From Bacteroidota bacterium (lineage in GTDB: Bacteria; Bacteroidota; Ignavibacteria; OLB7), in NCBI GenBank assembly GCA_018266795.1, contig JAFDZV010000033.1, forward strand, positions 124,001 through 188,000: a DNA stretch of 64,000 nucleotides. Direction: 5' to 3'. Of the stretch, positions 61,020 to 64,000 are shown one piece after another. The notes under the pieces were generated by a model. The model ran no database searches. It had not been told where the DNA came from and saw only the letters and a list, made by a program, of their open reading frames with translations. Position numbers and translations under genes: made by a program. Positions within the stretch are counted from its first letter, which is position 1, and every line of letters starts with the position of its first letter.

Positions 61020-62387
61020 ATGGATGATCCGATACTCGGCATAATCGTTACCGTGCTGCTCGTGGCGGCCAATGCGTTCTTCGTCGCGGCGGAGTTCGCA
61101 ATCGTGAAGGTGCGATCATCGCAGATTGAACTGCGGGCGCAGTCAGGGGAGCGGGCGGCCAAGATGGCACAGCGGCTGATCACACACCTGGACGAATATC
61201 TCTCCGCCACACAGCTCGGCATCACACTCGCCTCCCTCGGCCTCGGTTGGGTTGGTGAACCGATCGTTTCGAAACTGCTCATCGGCACCATGCACCTGGT
61301 GGGCATTGCTCCGAACGACGAGCTGGCGCACCGGATTGCGCTCCCCGTGGCATTCGTGGTGATCACAGCGCTTCACATCATCTTCGGCGAACTTGCGCCG
61401 AAGTCCTTCGCCATTCAGCGCTCCGAGGGAACATCGCTTGCGATCGCGTTTCCGTTGCGCGGATTCTACATCCTGTTCCGTCCGGCGATCATGTTCCTCA
61501 ACTGGGTTGCCACCGCGGTGCTGAAGACCGTTGGGCTTCAGACCGCGAGCGAAGCGGATCATTATCATTCCGGCGAGGAACTTCGTCTGCTGCTCGAGCA
61601 GGGGCTGGAGGGGGGAACGATCGAGGAGGCGGAGCACGAGCTGATCGAGAACGTCTTCGAGTTCGGCGATACGATCGTGAAGGAAGTGATGGTGCCGCGC
61701 ACGGCGATCGTTGCGCTGGACATCTCGAAGCCGTCGTCCGAACTCGTCAAGTTCGTCGTGGAGGAAGGATACACGCGCATGCCGGTCTATTCCGGCTCCA
61801 TCGATCATATCATCGGCGTGGTGTATTCGAAGGACTTCATCACGCTGCTCGAGCATCAGAACCTGATCATTCTGCAGGACGTGCTCCGTCCTGCGTACTT
61901 CGTTCCGGAAACGAAGCTGATCTCCGAACTTCTCCGGGAGTTTCAACGGAACAAGGTTCAAATTGCGATCGTGGTGGATGAATTCGGCGGCACGGCCGGG
62001 CTGGTGACGATGGAGGACATCCTGGAGGAACTGGTTGGCGAGATTCAGGACGAATACGATGAGGAGCCTGCCGAGGTGGAGCGCGTGGAAGATGGCTGCT
62101 ACATCGTGGACGCCTCGATGTCGATACCGGATCTCAACGATGCCATCGAAGGGTTCGCGCTGCCGGAGGGGGATGACTACACAACCGTCGGCGGCCTGGT
62201 GAACAAGTGGTTCGGCCGGATACCGAGCGCGAACGAGTCGCTCGAGCGCGACTCCGTGCGCATGACGGTGCTGAAGACGGCCGATCGTAGGATCATCCAG
62301 GTGAAGCTGGAGGATCTGAATCGCAATCAGCCGGACAACGGCCTCAATGCCTTTGCCGACGAGGATGCGGTGGAGAGCGGCGAGTAG
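61020..62387 (+). CDS. CNNM/CorC-type membrane protein with CBS domains
   Basis: A 455-residue hemolysin C-like protein. An N-terminal CNNM (DUF21) membrane domain has a helix VTVLLVAANAFFVAAEFAIV and several more hydrophobic segments. A CBS pair follows (VPRTAIVALDI, GYTRMPVYSGSIDHIIGVV, then FGGTAGLVTMEDILEELVGEI), with a C-terminal CorC_HlyC transporter-associated domain (GDDYTTVGGLVNKWFGRIP). Relatives are linked to Mg2+ or Co2+ handling. Only about 290 bases separate it from the alkA-like gene, with no clear promoter. It is possibly co-transcribed with that gene. Confidence 0.92.
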   Translation: MDDPILGIIVTVLLVAANAFFVAAEFAIVKVRSSQIELRAQSGERAAKMAQRLITHLDEYLSATQLGITLASLGLGWVGEPIVSKLLIGTMHLVGIAPNDELAHRIALPVAFVVITALHIIFGELAPKSFAIQRSEGTSLAIAFPLRGFYILFRPAIMFLNWVATAVLKTVGLQTASEADHYHSGEELRLLLEQGLEGGTIEEAEHELIENVFEFGDTIVKEVMVPRTAIVALDISKPSSELVKFVVEEGYTRMPVYSGSIDHIIGVVYSKDFITLLEHQNLIILQDVLRPAYFVPETKLISELLREFQRNKVQIAIVVDEFGGTAGLVTMEDILEELVGEIQDEYDEEPAEVERVEDGCYIVDASMSIPDLNDAIEGFALPEGDDYTTVGGLVNKWFGRIPSANESLERDSVRMTVLKTADRRIIQVKLEDLNRNQPDNGLNAFADEDAVESGE

Positions 62388-62397
62388 AATACCTCAA

Positions 62398-62444
62398 CGG
62401 GCATGCCATCACGGGAATCGAACTTCGCTTCGCGCCGATGCCCG
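62398..62444 (+). terminator. Weak hairpin between the CNNM gene and metG
   Basis: CGGGCAT and ATGCCCG form a 7-bp stem separated by 33 bases, 11 bases after the upstream stop. The long loop makes termination uncertain. Confidence 0.25.
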
Positions 62445-62518
62445 ATCGCGGCGAGCATCCGCCGCATGCATGGTGCACGACCCTGCGGCCTCTCATCAAC
62501 TGACTACCGATAACGGAC

Positions 62519-64000
62519 TTGACTGCTGCATCTAGCTTTCGGCGTACTCTGGTGACGAGCGCGCTTCCGTACGCCAACGGATATATCCATCTCGGACATG
62601 TTGCGGGCGCGTATCTGCCGGCCGACATGTACACGCGGTTCCTGCGTTCCTCGGGGGAGGAGGTGATCCATGTTTCCGGCTCCGACGAGCACGGCGTGGC
62701 GATTCTCATCTCCGCCAACGAGGAGAAGGTGACGCCGCAGGAGATCGTGGACAAGTATCACACGGCGAACGAGGAGGCGTTCCGCGGCCTGGGGATCGCG
62801 TTCGATATCTTCGGCCGCACAACCTGGCCGGAGCATCATGCAACCGCGCGCGAGTTCTTTCTGGCCCTGCATGCCGGCGGCTATCTCTCCGAGAAGGAGG
62901 AGGAACAGTTCTTCGATCCCGAGGCGAACATGTTCCTGCCGGACCGATTCGTGGAGGGAACGTGCCCGGTATGCGGTTACGAGGGGGCGCGCGGCGACCA
63001 GTGCGACAACTGCTCCTCCACCTACAATCAGACCGAGCTGAAGAATCCGGTCAGCAAGATCAGCGGGATGACGCCGGAGCTTCGCACGACACGGCACTTC
63101 TATTTCAAGCTCGGGGACTTCCAGCAGCGTCTGGATGCCTATGTGGATTCGCACGAGAGCGACTGGCGCGATCATGTGTTGCAGCAGTCGCGGAGCTGGC
63201 TGAAGCAGGGGCTGGGCGACCGTGCGATCACACGCGATCTGAGCTGGGGCATCGACGTTCCGCTCCCGGGGTACGAGGGGAAGAAGCTCTACGTCTGGTT
63301 CGATGCGCCGTTCGGTTACATCACCAACACGAAGGTGCTCGCAGCTCGCAGCGGTGCGCCCGACGACTGGCGCCGCTGGTGGACCGATCCCGCGACGCGC
63401 TATGTGGCGTTCATCGGCAAGGACAACATCTGGTTCCACACGCTGATGTTTCCCGCCATGCTGATGGGATACAACGACCGCGGCGGCGATGCCTATGTGA
63501 TCCCGGACAACGTTCCGGCCTGCAACTTCCTGAACCTGGAGTCCGCGAAGTTCTCGAAGTCCAAGAAGTGGGGGATCGATCTGCGTGAATATCTGGCGGA
63601 GTTCCCAGCCGATCCGCTTCGCTACGTGCTGGCGGCGAACATGCCGGAGAACAAGGATGCCGACTTCACGTGGCGCGAGTATCAGGCTCGCGTGAACAAC
63701 GAGCTGGCCGACATCTACGGCAACTTCGTGAATCGCACGTTGCAGTTTGCCGGGCGCTATTTCGAGGGGAGCGTGCCGGTGCTGGTTGCCGCCGCCGGGA
63801 AGGAGAACGAGGTGAAGGCGCTTCTGGTTGAGGATCTCCGGCGCGCCGCACTTCTCGATGCCGCGAGCGATGTGATCGTTGGGGAGTTGGAGCCCAAGTA
63901 CCTGAAGTACTTCACGCGCAACGATCTGGCGATGCTGGTGGAGCTTGCGCGGGCGCCGCATCGGGTCGGCTTGCTGTATCGTGCGTTCCGTTTCCGCGAG
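62519..64000 (+). CDS. metG: Methionine--tRNA ligase, truncated by window edge
   Basis: A class I synthetase that charges tRNA-Met. The visible 494 codons cover the catalytic core: the HIGH motif in YANGYIHLGH, a four-cysteine zinc knuckle (CPVCGYEG ... CDNC), the KMSKS equivalent KFSKSKKWG, and the beginning of the helical anticodon-binding domain. The frame is open to the window edge. A TTG at 62519 gives the usual short leader before LVTSALPYANG; the GTG at 62552 would start directly at TSALPYANG. The C-terminus lies outside the window. Confidence 0.93.
   Translation, partial: MTAASSFRRTLVTSALPYANGYIHLGHVAGAYLPADMYTRFLRSSGEEVIHVSGSDEHGVAILISANEEKVTPQEIVDKYHTANEEAFRGLGIAFDIFGRTTWPEHHATAREFFLALHAGGYLSEKEEEQFFDPEANMFLPDRFVEGTCPVCGYEGARGDQCDNCSSTYNQTELKNPVSKISGMTPELRTTRHFYFKLGDFQQRLDAYVDSHESDWRDHVLQQSRSWLKQGLGDRAITRDLSWGIDVPLPGYEGKKLYVWFDAPFGYITNTKVLAARSGAPDDWRRWWTDPATRYVAFIGKDNIWFHTLMFPAMLMGYNDRGGDAYVIPDNVPACNFLNLESAKFSKSKKWGIDLREYLAEFPADPLRYVLAANMPENKDADFTWREYQARVNNELADIYGNFVNRTLQFAGRYFEGSVPVLVAAAGKENEVKALLVEDLRRAALLDAASDVIVGELEPKYLKYFTRNDLAMLVELARAPHRVGLLYRAFRFRE

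Noticed and set aside
60923-61035. Repeated ATGGATGATCC at 60924 and 61020 as a duplicated start site for the CNNM gene
   Set aside because: The match is only 11 bases, and the upstream copy does not lead into an in-frame CNNM-like sequence.
62410-62430. tRNA-like GGGAATCGAAC segment before metG
   Set aside because: It resembles the end of a T-arm, but no acceptor, D or anticodon stems could be formed around it.

Overview
The window is a 64 kb stretch of high-GC bacterial chromosome with densely packed housekeeping and envelope genes. No insertion sequence, phage, plasmid or CRISPR array is visible. Several features point to the Bacteroidota/Chlorobiota (FCB) lineage. Two secreted proteins end in type IX secretion (T9SS) sorting domains. 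DUF4397, TonB-receptor and alginate-export beta-barrel proteins are present. Shine-Dalgarno sequences are mostly absent, and several genes have a Bacteroidota-type -7 box (TAnnTTTG) upstream. A relative of Kapabacteria or Ignavibacteria would fit, but that finer placement is inference only.

Layout, left to right. 1-5646: a truncated secreted protein, mutS, a probably frameshifted outer-membrane protein gene and a small DUF486 membrane protein. 6037-16222: a plus-strand run of two parvulin-type periplasmic foldases, three M16 peptidase genes (two with an intact zinc site, one without), a CPBP membrane protease and an RlmI-type rRNA methyltransferase. 16285-26395: an mgtA-type Mg2+ ATPase divergent from serS, a GT-C glycosyltransferase, a ComB-like phosphatase and a Ca2+-type P-ATPase. 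26588-33441: an M3 peptidase, a LytS/LytTR-type two-component pair, a secreted unknown and a membrane SpoIIE-type phosphatase. 33784-43408: an RqcH/NFACT protein, then a long minus-strand block with an AroE-like protein, a PH-like membrane protein, gltX, tRNA-His, an MgtE-like transporter, envelope proteins and a VWA-OmpA lipoprotein. 43800-53333: fic, lysS, a DUF4397/T9SS protein, an AlkD-type glycosylase, sucC with a very acidic tail, and a second VWA-OmpA lipoprotein. 53476-64000: two beta-barrel proteins, an orphan modA, a TonB receptor, an AlkA-type glycosylase, a CNNM/CorC-type CBS protein and the start of metG.

Themes. Envelope biogenesis and export recur: foldases, M16 peptidases, T9SS cargo, OmpA-anchored VWA lipoproteins and beta-barrels. 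Divalent cation handling is represented by MgtA, a Ca2+ ATPase, an MgtE-like protein and a CorC/CNNM-type protein. DNA repair genes are mutS, alkD-like and alkA-like. Four aminoacyl-tRNA synthetases (Ser, Glu, Lys, Met) and one tRNA (His) are present.

The least explained structure is a family of about 50-bp dispersed repeats, with a core reading TGGTTCTTTGTACGC, at five or more loci. One locus is a tandem array, one lies inside the apparent N-terminus of an outer-membrane protein gene, and a related array holds a perfect 42-bp tandem duplication. Other items worth attention are the 61-residue acidic tail of SucC, the AroE-like protein with conservative changes at both catalytic positions, and a perfect DnaA box embedded in a palindrome.
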